From Tipula vernalis (Eukaryota > Arthropoda > Insecta > Diptera > Tipulidae): a stretch of DNA of 64,000 nucleotides. Positions 32,991 through 42,519 of the stretch are shown here, piece by piece. Position 1 is the stretch's first letter, and each line of letters starts with the position of its first letter. The translations under genes and the position numbers were made by a program. Below the pieces are notes generated by a model. It ran no database searches. It had not been told where the DNA came from and worked only from the letters and a program-made list of their open reading frames with translations. The DNA lies in NCBI GenBank assembly GCA_958295665.1, contig OY282558.1, positions 351,888,534 to 351,952,533 of the forward strand, written 5' to 3'.

Positions 32991-33102
32991 AGTATATTAT
33001 AAAATTGTACTTAATTTTCGTTTTCTTAAAATATTAGTAATGTTTTTTTCTCGTGATAATATTTTAAAAAAGCGAAAATTAGGCACAATTTTATAAAAAA
33101 TA
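32991..33102. repeat. Hairpin: ~42-bp inverted repeat with an ~18-bp loop
   Basis: 'ttataaaattgtacttaatt' + 'ttcgttttcttaaaatatta' pairs with the reverse complement of 'aatattttaaaaaagcgaaa' + 'attaggcacaattttataa'. The loop is 'gtaatgtttttttctcgtga'-like text. It may be a tiny MITE or a replication-derived palindrome. Confidence 0.75.
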
Positions 33103-33870
33103 ATTTGGTGTATAATTTTAAGACAGTACATTTTTTTCCAGCAAAGACAGCATAAAATTCAAATATTTTTTGATGAGTTTCAAGTTTCAAACCCACTTGG
33201 TAGTAAATAATCCGTATCCACTCAGCTCTAAGCTATTGCAATTGGTTGTATTGAATCATTTCGAGCAAAATATTACTGCAGAATTTGTTGTGTGCAAAAT
33301 TATAGTTCCAATTAAATTCTCATAACATTTTGGATAATATCAATGTACATATATAACAGTAAATGAATGAGAAGATTACATTTTTCAAATTCGTTTATAC
33401 ATTTAGAAAAAGTTGACCACAAAACATTTATTTGAATAAAATTTGACAAACATCATTAATATCATAATTAAGCACCAAAGTTCTAAAATTGTAGATTGAA
33501 AAGATTAGTCTATTAATCAGTTCATTGGGAACTTACAAAACTCGGCACTTTAATTGTATTTTGCAAGATTATAACTTAAACCTTTACCAAAACATGATTT
33601 CCTAATCCATTGTACCATAATAATTACGAAAATTGGTTCTCTATTGCATACATGGAACAGAAATGTTAAAGTGAAATCAGTAACTGAGATTTTATTAACC
33701 TTGCAGGTATTATTACTCCACATCAAACTAGCAACACATAACCTAATAAAAAACCAATACAAAAGAGGAAAAGCAGTCACACTAAAACGATAAAATTAAA
33801 GAACAAGTAGACCATAAAAAACAAAATCTCCTTGATAGCAAATAGTATTTTATAGGATTCTCGGACTTTT
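33103..33870. other. Unassigned AT-rich sequence
   Basis: A 76-codon minus-strand frame (33550-33780) shows no domain. I see nothing else. Confidence 0.4.
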
Positions 33871-33940
33871 GGTCTAAAACAATTTATCTAAACCAATTTA
33901 ACTAAAACAATTTACCTAAAAACAATTTGTCTAAAAACTG
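33871..33940 (+). repeat. 14-15-bp tandem array, left (about 4.5 units)
   Basis: Units: ctaaaacaatttat, ctaaaccaatttaa, ctaaaacaatttac, ctaaaaacaatttgt, then ctaaaaact. Confidence 0.9.
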
Positions 33941-33974
33941 TTTTTTCCTTGTTTAAATATTTGTAGTATTACTT

Positions 33975-34085
33975 TGGGAATTTTACAACAACAATACCAT
34001 GTATTTTCATTCTGGAATAAATAGTGAAACTATTCATACAACCAAGTTTTTGTTGGTATAAAATTATTCTAGCAATAATTGTGTT
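33975..34085 (+). repeat. Dispersed repeat C, left part
   Basis: 'ggaattttacaacaacaata' to 'ttattctagcaataat' matches 22895-22990 and, more weakly, 51645-51765. Confidence 0.7.
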
Positions 34086-34330
34086 TTGTTACCAGTCATA
34101 GGTAATACTTTTTCTATGACGTTTAATTTGTTGATCTTTATTAAACATTTTTTTTTGGTTATTTAGAGGAGTATTATTTTAAGCAGCAAATTTTTATCGC
34201 TAAGAAAATAATAATAAATTGAAGTCTATTTAATAAATGTATATAATTTGATAAGGTATGTAAATATTAACATCATTTTTAATGTACATACTCGTACATA
34301 CATATATTGAATTTAATTTGGATTTAATGC

Positions 34331-35006
34331 ATGGGATCCGTCGATCTAAAATTTATAAAAAATACAATAATCCACTCGAATTTTACTCGGACGGGGATAT
34401 GTAGGTTCGTGAAGGCAAGATTTTATTACATTGTACATGTCTTAAAAGAAGATTTGCAATATAGTAGTATGAGAGGGTTTGCACTGTGCGTCGAGGATCA
34501 ATTCTTTATCACGTTAAGATACTACGCCACAAACAGTTTTCAAACTGTTCTATGGGATTTTTGCGGTGTTGACACAGTAACAGTATGTTGGGAAAGGGAC
34601 CTCATGTTGGCTTCTAAATTTCACCAATACGTCCAAATGCCATCAGAAGAAAAGAGCAAAATTCAAGTATCGGTGGAACGTATCAGCCCACGATCAGACT
34701 ATTTTCAATTTTTCTTTAATTTAAAAAAAATTGGAAAATGGGCAATATGGCGATCGATTTTTATTGGGGGATAAGGGATATTCCAATAACAATTATTTGC
34801 TTACTCCACTACGGAATCCATATACAGAAAGGGAATTTGAACACACGGATGTGATAAACACATGGAATTTAGTGGGAGGGTGTGTCGGAATAGGGAAGCG
34901 GCGGTTCTCATCAATCGCAACTAAAAGGCGACTACATATATCCAACACACTGAAAATGATTGTTACTACGGCGGTGCTGCATAACATTGCGGTGGCAAGA
35001 AGATAG
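34331..35006 (+). pseudogene. PIF/Harbinger (HARBI1-type) transposase, internally deleted and catalytically dead
   Basis: The N-terminal part has 'EDLQYSSMRGFALCVEDQFF' and 'ITLRYYATNSFQTVLWDFCG', the conserved helical segment before the nuclease domain (usual pattern L-R-F-Y-A-T-G-S-F-Q). The C-terminal part in another frame has 'DRFLLGDKGYSNNNYLLTPL' (second catalytic Asp) and 'KRRFSSI', ending 'AVLHNIAVARR', typical of the family. The first Asp motif (I-D-G-T-H type) is absent: roughly 100 or more residues are deleted between about 34690 and 34735. At the site of the third catalytic residue the usual V-E-R-C-F-G reads V-G-G-C-V-G, so the Glu is lost. The protein normally needs a Myb/SANT-like partner, which lies convergently at 35388-36003. 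Confidence 0.9.
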
Positions 35007-35387
35007 CCCACACCGACTGAACCGGAGGTAGAAGTCCCGAATATTTATATTCAACCGGTATCTACCACTCGAAATCAACTGGAAAGTGCTTCCCAAGACA
35101 GAACAAGGAACCTCATAATTGAAAATTTATAATTTTTTTTTTTTTTTTTGTAACAAAACATTTTCGTTATATTTAATAATAATTATATTTACTTTAACGA
35201 TTAAACGTTTGACATTTATAAAATAAAAATACATTATGTATGTAATTAAACTAATTCTAATTATTTTCTTTTTGTGTTTTTTTTGTTATAATATTTAATT
35301 TTTGTGTTAAGGTATTCCTGTTTTAATTTTTCAGTTTTAATAATTTCAAACATAACTTTATTTTTAAAGTTTTCAGACTTGGAAATC

Positions 35388-36003
35388 CTAGAAGCACGTG
35401 ATTTTATACGTTCGATCAGGAATTCCCAGATAATGATGGCTGAGGTGTTGTGATTGTGACATTGTTTCATTTAAGCTACTAAATTCCGGATTGCTCTGAA
35501 TCGTTATTTCAGGTTCTAAATCTCTGTGAAGGTTTTGGCCGTAGACTTCGAAATGCTCGTCGTTTACATTATCGTCCTGAAACAAACAAAATATTGAAGC
35601 AATGCTTTGATGAAGTGAATTAATTATCTATTCATACATATTATGAATCATTTACTTCAAATAATACGTCTGTGGAATCAATATTTTGAAGTGGGCGAAC
35701 GGAAGCTTCCACAAAAGAATATACAATCAATTTGGCTTTGTAAGGGCCACCGCCCGTTTTGAACCGTTCACCGTTTTTTTCCGCTATTTGTTTTCTAAAT
35801 TTACTTAATTTGTTGCTGAAAGTATTGCGTAGCTGCATTTCACTTTTTTTATTAATATTTTGTGAAATATAAGCTATTGTAAATTTTTTCCATGTTTCAT
35901 TTTTCGATCTGTTACAAACCGCATCGGTTTTTCTACACATCACACATGTTTTTTTATATTTTCTACACAGGAGAATAAAATTTCAATTTCCGAACCTGAC
36001 ATT
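35388..36003 (-). pseudogene. Harbinger Myb/SANT-like DNA-binding partner, spliced, one frameshift
   Basis: From ATG at 36003 the frame reads 'MSGSEIEILFSCVENIKK'. A one-base shift in the A-run near 35955 leads to 'CRKTDAVCNRSKNETWKKFT', then 'EMQLRNTFSNKLSKFRKQIA' and 'ERFKTGGGPYKAK'. The Trp-spaced helices and the F-K-T-G-G-G-P signature are typical of Myb/SANT-like proteins encoded by Harbinger transposons. A 79-bp phase-0 intron fits 35577-35655 (donor GTAAAT, acceptor TTTCAG) and joins '...LFE' to 'DDNVNDEHFEVYGQNLHRDL'. The frame ends at 35388. Apart from the single shift it looks better preserved than the transposase. In this family the protein helps transposase enter the nucleus and bind the element ends. 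Confidence 0.8.
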
Positions 36004-36164
36004 TTCTTCCTTGTTGAGTCCGTTTTTAATAATTAACGTTTTTTTATAAAAATGTCAACAAAAACAAATTTTTTTAGTCTCTGATTCAGTCACCAAAAAG
36101 AGAGGATAAAACGGATGGTAAAAAAAGTCATCGCTTAATATCCTCATTCATACAATCGGGTCTT

Positions 36165-36290
36165 ATTGTTTTTTTACTTAATTTTTAATGTCAACTGATA
36201 AAAGTAAAAAGAAAATGATTATCGGTTTCTATTTTGAGCATAATTTGGATTTTTATTTTTATACCAATTACTATTCCAGTTACCAGTTCC
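36165..36290 (+). repeat. Dispersed repeat C, right part
   Basis: 'taatttttaatgtcaactga' to 'tactattccagttacc' matches 23010-23118 closely. Confidence 0.75.
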
Positions 36291-36353
36291 AGAGGAGACC
36301 TTTTTAAAAACTTTTTTTTGGAATGACCAAGTTTACGTCAATAATTATTTTTA

Positions 36354-36604
36354 TTCAAATAATTTTAGATAAATTGAATTTATCTAAAGTATTTGTTTTA
36401 GGCAAATTGCTTTTAGGTAAATTGGTTTCAGTTTAATTGTTTTATAGGTAAACTGTTTTAGATGAATTGCTTTAGATGGATTCTTTTTAGATAAATTGTT
36501 GTTAGACGAATTGTTTTAGATTAATTATTTTAGATGAATTATATTTAGATTGACTGTTTTTAGGCGAAATGTTTTTAGATAAATTGTTTTTAGGTAAACA
36601 GATT
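36354..36604 (-). repeat. 14-15-bp tandem array, right (about 16 units), inverse of the left array
   Basis: Units follow TTTTAG-(A/G)(T/C)(A/G)-AATTG with variations. Near 36362-36390 there is a local palindrome, 'ttagataaattgaatttatc' + 'taaa'. Confidence 0.88.
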
Positions 36605-36616
36605 TAAAGCAAATAG

Positions 36617-39260
36617 AGATAGAATCAGACCAGCAATAAACAGCAGAGCGGAGATAATATAACTCATCATAAAACTAGTCAAAGCAATTTTGTGGATATA
36701 TGGTAAACTGCCTTACTTGGCCAGTACATTGCTGCCATATTACTGTGTTTGCGTTTTTGTTTTTTAGTAGACATGTTGTGTGTCGTGTTTGTTGTGTTTT
36801 TAGTGGAGTTTTAAAACCAGTATTATTTCAAAAAAGCCTTAGATAATACTAATAAATAATAATCTAAAAATAACATTAGATTACACCTAAAATAAATCCA
36901 AAAGGAAACATAACAAATCAATTTTAAGTTTAAATTTCCGACGTTATAGGTGAAATGTCGTTATAGCCGTGGGCGTTACAAGTGAATTTCATTGTCGTAA
37001 GTATTGTATTAGAAAACAATATTACATTATACGATGTCATAAATAACACAATTTCATCATAAGCTAAGGTGTTTGACAGTCATGATAGAATTCTATGGAA
37101 ATGGGATATCCAATAATTTTTTTCTAAAGTTCTGTGTATGGTCTACTAAAAAGAAAAATGTAAATTCTGAAAAGTGAAGGCAACCTTTACGTTGTATCGT
37201 ATCGTAAATGTGGTATACTGTGATGTAGTAAATGTGTATTGTTATGTAACTTATTTGAAATACTCCATGATGAAATATTTGATTGAATTTGATTTTATCA
37301 ATTGTTTTTGAATGGCGAAAATTGATTGGAAATATTAAGAAGTTATTTAGAAACGTTTATTTTGTTTTGTTTGTTGGTTTCGCCTCTCGCTAGCATTTTT
37401 AGCACGATAAAAGACACAAATAAAAGCAAAGCTTTGGGTTTATTTTTCAATCTGGCTTAAAATTAGATTTTTCACGTAAAGAGTTTAATTTCATTTTTAA
37501 AGGAACAACCGAAAAGTCGGTTTTAGAGGCTTTCCTAAAAAATACGTTAGAAAATTTTATTTTATCTGTTTGATGTGTGTCGCATTTTGGTTTGTTTTTG
37601 GGGCATCTTTTCATAACAAAACAAAATACTCTGAATTTGCATTAGAGTGTAATTATTAAACGATTTTAATTCGCCTCACCAATCAAATAAGATCGAAAAG
37701 ACAGTGCAAATAGTTTTTTCCTGAACATCAAAGCTCTAAATTCATCCAATCCACTCTAAGTACTTGATATTTTAAAAATACGATTTGTTTTCTTTTGAAT
37801 GTTGTTTTGAGAGTATGGTGCTGTGAATTCCATGTCAAGCTAAAATGTTTAATAGGATTCCTTCCGATAAAAATATTTATTTCTTAGTGAAAATCGTCTT
37901 GAAAAATATGGTATTTTTGAACTTTAAAATAATATTATTTTTGTAATATACGTCATAAACTTATAAGTCATAACTCGAAATTTATAAACCATTCAACAAT
38001 CATCTCTTTCATTGCCTCCGTTCAAATTTGAATTTGAATATCTTTTAGGTTGCTAGATTGTTTTGATTTTTTGTTTTCTTCACGCTCATTGTATGGATTT
38101 AATTTTTTCTGTTTGGCTCTTTTTGATTTATTTCAATTTCGATTGTTGTGCGGAAATGTTTTGTCTTTTTTCTTACCATTGGTTTTAGATGTAGATAAAT
38201 CATGACGTCATTAAATTGAATTTTCTCTTTAAAATACATATTGTTATTGTTGTAGAATGATTTTTAATTTAATTTTCCTTATTTTCTTTTGGTTATTGCT
38301 GGAAAATAGGGAAATTTGAGAACCTGTGTTCTAAATAAGTAGGACATTGAGTTGTTTTTTAGCGATTTCAGAAAAAAGTATTTACCTGGGTTTAACTTTT
38401 AATTCATGTTTTATCTTCAGTCGAAATCGCTTTTTTTCACACCAACTCTATGAAAATAAATTATTTTTTATTGCTTCTATGTTCCTTATTTAAAGTTAAT
38501 TTTTCACATGCCGGCTCTATTTACATCAAGATGGTTCTGAGCTAGCGCACGTTAACCGGTAAAAACAATCGAAATTTCGGAAATAATTTATTCATTTATT
38601 TAACTAGTTACGGGATACTTTAAAGCTTACTACAAAACGCGTGGTCACTAAGTCAATATAGTATACATTACATAGAGGGCAGTGATGGCAGTTCAAATTT
38701 GATAAAAACGAACCAAAAATTACCACCTGGGGAAATTTCAAGTATAAAATTTGTAAGAAAATCAGAACAAATTCTTAAAATTTTAAGAGCCTCCATTGAT
38801 GTATTTTTCAAAATCAATGGGCATAATATATTTTTAATATTTCTGCAATTAATATTTATTTAATACCAATATAGTCTCCTATTGGTCTTGTATATTGATG
38901 TTCAAAGAATGTGCATTTCTTCCTAAACATTCCTAAAATCACATACACGGGAATTTTTTCCTAAAAAACAAAACAAGTATTTTAGGATTTTTTTAGGAAA
39001 AACTTCACGCGTGTGTGGAGAATTGTGAAGTATTTCCTATTCCTAGATAAATATGAAAGCGTTAGTGTAAATAATACATAAAATTCATATTAAACAAAAA
39101 TTTATATTTTTTATTCGTTTATTACGTTTCTTGCTGTAAAAAAATATTACTTATAAAATATTAATACGTTATATTAGTTTAGTACGTTATTGTGTGCAAG
39201 TAGAAACTCGGCATTTTTGGTCAAATTCAACTTTATTGAAAATATACTTGTTACATATAA
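36617..39260. other. Long unassigned AT-rich stretch
   Basis: No frame of note. I read both strands for domain motifs and found none. Confidence 0.45.
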
Positions 39261-39263
39261 AGG

Positions 39264-39785
39264 TTAATTATCAAAATATTCACCATTACTATCTATGGTG
39301 CTTCGACATCTATTAGATAGTTGATGGATCCCCTCGCGATAGAAACTTAGTTGTTTGGGGGCAAAATATTCACCGAGCCATTTTCGTACACCTTCAATTT
39401 TCGAGAATCGCTGGTCAGTCAAATAAGACGATTTAAAATATCGATCTAAACAAAGAGTGGTCAAAAGGGGACAAGTCAGGAGAATACGCCGCATGCGGGA
39501 GAACTTCCCAGCCCAAGTTGAAGATCACTTTCCGGGTTGCTTTTGCTGTGTGACGACCGTTGTCATGAAGCTACTTAACAGATCGCGTTCCTTGGCCCGT
39601 GAATGATCGTTTTTCCTCCAGAGCATCACTTAATTTAATCACATAGGCCTGGTAACGTTCAGCTGTAACAGTTTGACCGGGTTCCAGAATTTCGTAGTAA
39701 ATGACTCTTTTCCAATCCCACCAGACACAAAGTAACATTTACTTTGCATGAATATTTATTTTTGCAACTGATGTTGATGGCTGGC
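39264..39785 (-). pseudogene. Mariner-type transposase C-terminal relic
   Basis: On the minus strand the text near 39540-39780 corresponds in broken frames to the mariner catalytic core: a W-W-D-like start, then 'LPGLCD' and 'HGPRNA', with the H-D-N-A-R-P-H region near 39545-39560. From 39494 a clean frame reads '[20 protein letters not shown]', 'WLGEYFAPKQLSFYREGIHQ', 'LSNRC' and 'DSNGEYFDN', the normal mariner C-terminus ending in a Tyr-Phe. The N-terminal half is absent and several stops interrupt the core. Confidence 0.8.
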
Positions 39786-39855
39786 CCAAATAAACCAACG
39801 CTTTTCTGCATTTAGGATTATCGTATAAAATCTATCCAATTTCCACCTGGAATTT

Positions 39856-40145
39856 TATTGGTGTTCCTAAATACTGGCCATTCTAACGGATACTTATTTT
39901 GAGTAAGTCACGATCTACTCTAACAGAAAATAAATCAATTTAAAAAAAAACTGTGGTCCCAGATACTTAGGATTGACGATTTTTGAATATTCTATAGAGA
40001 ATTATCGAATATCGTACGAAAATCGTCAATCCTATGTGCCTGGGACCACATAATTTTTTAAAATTGATTTATTTTCTGTTAGAGTAGATCGTGACCTACT
40101 CAAAATAAGTTTTCGTTAGAATGGCCGGTGTTTAGGAACACCAGG
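39856..40145. repeat. Snap-back inverted repeat, ~130-bp arms
   Basis: The left arm contains 'ggtgttcctaaatactggcc', 'cacgatctactctaacagaa' and 'ggtcccagatacttaggatt'. The right arm carries the inverse in reverse order: 'aatcctatgtgcctgggacc', 'ttctgttagagtagatcgtg' and 'ggccggtgtttaggaacacc'. The centre near 40005 is 'tctatagagaattatcgaat'-like text. The arms are highly similar. Confidence 0.85.
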
Positions 40146-40149
40146 AAAA

Positions 40150-40262
40150 TTCCGGGAAACTCAATGATATTTCTCTATAGAATATTCAAAAATCGTCAAT
40201 CCTAAGTGCCTGGGACCACAGAATTTTTTAAAATTGATTTAGTTTTTGTTAGAGTAGATCAT
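40150..40262 (+). repeat. Third arm: direct copy of the right arm of the snap-back repeat
   Basis: 'atattcaaaaatcgtcaatc', 'ctaagtgcctgggaccacag' and 'gttagagtagatcatac' repeat the 40010-40100 text in direct orientation. Confidence 0.85.
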
Positions 40263-40980
40263 ACACCTGTATGAAATTTTACTATTTTTATGATCACATT
40301 TCTATTCACATCATTTAACGTTTTCATAATGTTATAGTAAGCGCTCCGAAAAAAAGTCACAAATGCCTGGGCTCCTATAATTTATAGTAATGTGTCCTAT
40401 ATTTTTTTATCCGTGAATTAATAAAATTTTGTAATTTCTTATTGCGTAGTTTAGAATTTATTCGTTAGTTCGCAGCTTCACTAATACTCAGAAATTTTTA
40501 GTTGTTGTTGTAGTTTTTTAGGAATATCTTAGAGTTTTAGGAAAATTTTCACAATCGTAAAATCACAAAATTAACAAATTGTACGATTCTATGACTCAAA
40601 CTACGCATTAACGAATAAATTATACATTACACATTAAGTAAGGGACATTAAAACTTTTGTATTAAAACGTTTATTATTACGTCTATTATTTTCTGTATGA
40701 TAATTTATATTGATTAAAATATGTACTAATGTTCAATACCATACGTCGATTTTCCGAATATTTTGCGATACTTAGAAACACCGGCTCAAAATCCTAAGTA
40801 TATTTTTGAGTAACTGTGGATGTAAAGTAACAGAAAACATCATCATTTGATAAGTTATAGGGACTAATAGATATGCGGAACTCCAAATATTCCAGAATGA
40901 GTGAAAGAGATAACACGATATAGTGAAGGAACGAATTGTTTATAGATAACTCAGTAACTACTCCGTTTTGCTTATGTATA
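40263..40980. other. Unassigned AT-rich sequence
   Basis: No frame or repeat to report beyond A/T tracts. Confidence 0.4.
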
Positions 40981-40984
40981 TAAA

Positions 40985-41480
40985 CAAATATGTCCGTTAG
41001 GTGGCAACCTCTAGCATTGATGTAAATTTCGGTTGGCAATTTGGCCCACAAAATTGTGGTAGCATCAAATCGCGCTATCTAAGTGGCCATAATATCGCTA
41101 AACGTCGATATGACAATTTCACGAAACATTTGATGCAAAATGGTCATTGTTTGACTGGCTGTGTAGCAAGTGGTACTGAAGGTCCTGTTGAAATTAGAAG
41201 CCTTCCATACCAAGTTCGTCCACTTCTTGAGCCAAAAAGTCGCGTAATAACCCATTGTCTCTTTAGCGATTGACAGTAACAGCCTTCCCTTCATTATATA
41301 CAAAAAAGTACCGTCTAATGATTCGTTTCGAGCAAATCCCACACCAGAATTCCTTTTTTATTGAATTGAGCTGTCTAGTGAATAATACGAGGATCTTTGG
41401 ATAGCCAGTAACGACTGTTTTGCTAATTTTGCACTGCAATTGAATAATAATGCGGTTCGCCGCTCATGATAATTTTCAAT
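40985..41480 (-). pseudogene. IS630/Tc1-mariner-type transposase relic
   Basis: Minus-strand text, read with frame changes, gives 'NSRYWLSKDPRIIH', 'NKKGILVWDLLET', then a damaged patch, then 'CYTASQTMTILHQMFREIVI' and 'FDATTILWAKL'. The usual family pattern is N-x-x-R-Y-W-x-x-x-N-P-R, K-V-T-V-W, F-Q-Q-D-G-A-x-x-H-T-A, then S-x-D-x-T-x-L-D-F-F-L-W-G. The order matches. The catalytic Q-D-G segment is eroded here to 'FNRTFSTTC' and the frame is broken repeatedly. This is a different family from the mariner relic at 39.3 kb. Confidence 0.7.
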
Positions 41481-42424
41481 CAAAAGTTTGGTTCGATTTG
41501 AACGTGTTTGCGACGGTAAGAGGGTAATTGGCATCAAATAATATGCATTTTTAAGTTAGTATATTTAAATGATGATGGTTTGTTTTGATAGTTTACATCC
41601 ACAGTTATACTTAAAAATATATTTAGTATTTTTAGTCAGTTTTTCTAAGTTGCGGAAAACGTTTAGGAAATTTTCATAAGACATAATCAGAAATCGTATG
41701 ATCTTGTCATAACTTTTCAAATGATGATGTTCTCATTTTAGGAAAGTTTATTTTTGGGCTCAGTTTAGGCTTTATTTATTTTATAAACTATATTTCTTCT
41801 TTATAGAATGCTAATTATCGGTTAATCCGAATTAAGTATATTATGATCACCAACTTATGCTAAAATATTTAAATTTAGGAAAAACTTCATACGAATGTTG
41901 TTCAAGATATTTAGAAAACTTTTATATAAACGTTTCATAAGATTTTCGGTTTCTTCATTGAAAAACTTGAAGCTAAAAACATCATTTCTACTAAGGATTC
42001 CTATGGCGAACAATGAAATGTTGTACCACTAAAAAAGCTTCTAAAAAATGATGACATATGATTATGGCTCTATACTCTAGAGACTTTGGATATGTACAAA
42101 ATAATTTTTTTTATATTTGTTTTATATTTTGTATAGCCTATCTCATCAGGCCATGGATTGAAAAAGGTTCTATGTTGACACATAGATTAGATATCATCAG
42201 TCAGTTATCATCGTTATTTAATTTCGAAAATAGAAATTTTTACTAGGCTCAATTTGCATTTTTAACTCGATCAGCAATAAAATTCGCGTATTCCGCATTT
42301 TGTGAGGATGAATTTAAAATTCGTAGTGCAATTCCTTATTTTTATTCTTATCAGCAACCGATATTAAAAACGATATGGATCCAACTTTGCGCGAGTCTAT
42401 ACCATTCTATGAAAGTGTCCAATT

Positions 42425-42510
42425 TTAGGCCGTTGGATTTAAACGTGGTCGCACAAGTTTTTTTGATGAAGAACCTAAAGAGGTAACAACACGCAATTGA
42501 AGCTTGTAGC
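42425..42510 (+). pseudogene. Mariner N-terminal (helix-turn-helix) fragment
   Basis: A short stretch reads 'GFKRGRTSFFDEEPKEVTTR', the segment between the helix-turn-helix motifs of mariner transposases (F-R-x-G-R-T-S-x-x-D-x-x-R-S-G-R-P-K-E). No further transposase text follows. It is probably a deletion remnant, possibly the missing N-terminus of a neighbouring relic but on the other strand. Confidence 0.5.
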
Positions 42511-42519
42511 AATTGATGC

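Larger units (their letters stand above)
33871..36604. mobile_element. Foldback-like composite: inverted 14-15-bp repeat arrays around a Harbinger gene pair
   Basis: The left array (33871-33940) consists of units like 'ctaaaacaatttat'. The right array (about 36354-36604) consists of the inverse, 'ttttagataaattg', in about 16 units. Between them lie both halves of repeat C and, innermost, two genes. 'agcaaatag' occurs just outside both arrays (33837-33845 and 36608-36616), which might be a 9-bp duplication but could be chance. Terminal arrays of short tandem repeats in inverse orientation are the hallmark of foldback elements. Whether arrays and genes form one element or nested ones is unresolved. 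Confidence 0.55.

Noticed and set aside
33837..36616. 'agcaaatag' direct repeat as a proven 9-bp target duplication of the foldback-like structure
   Set aside because: The bases inside the repeats do not form matching termini, and the word is AT-rich and could recur by chance. Kept only as a hint.
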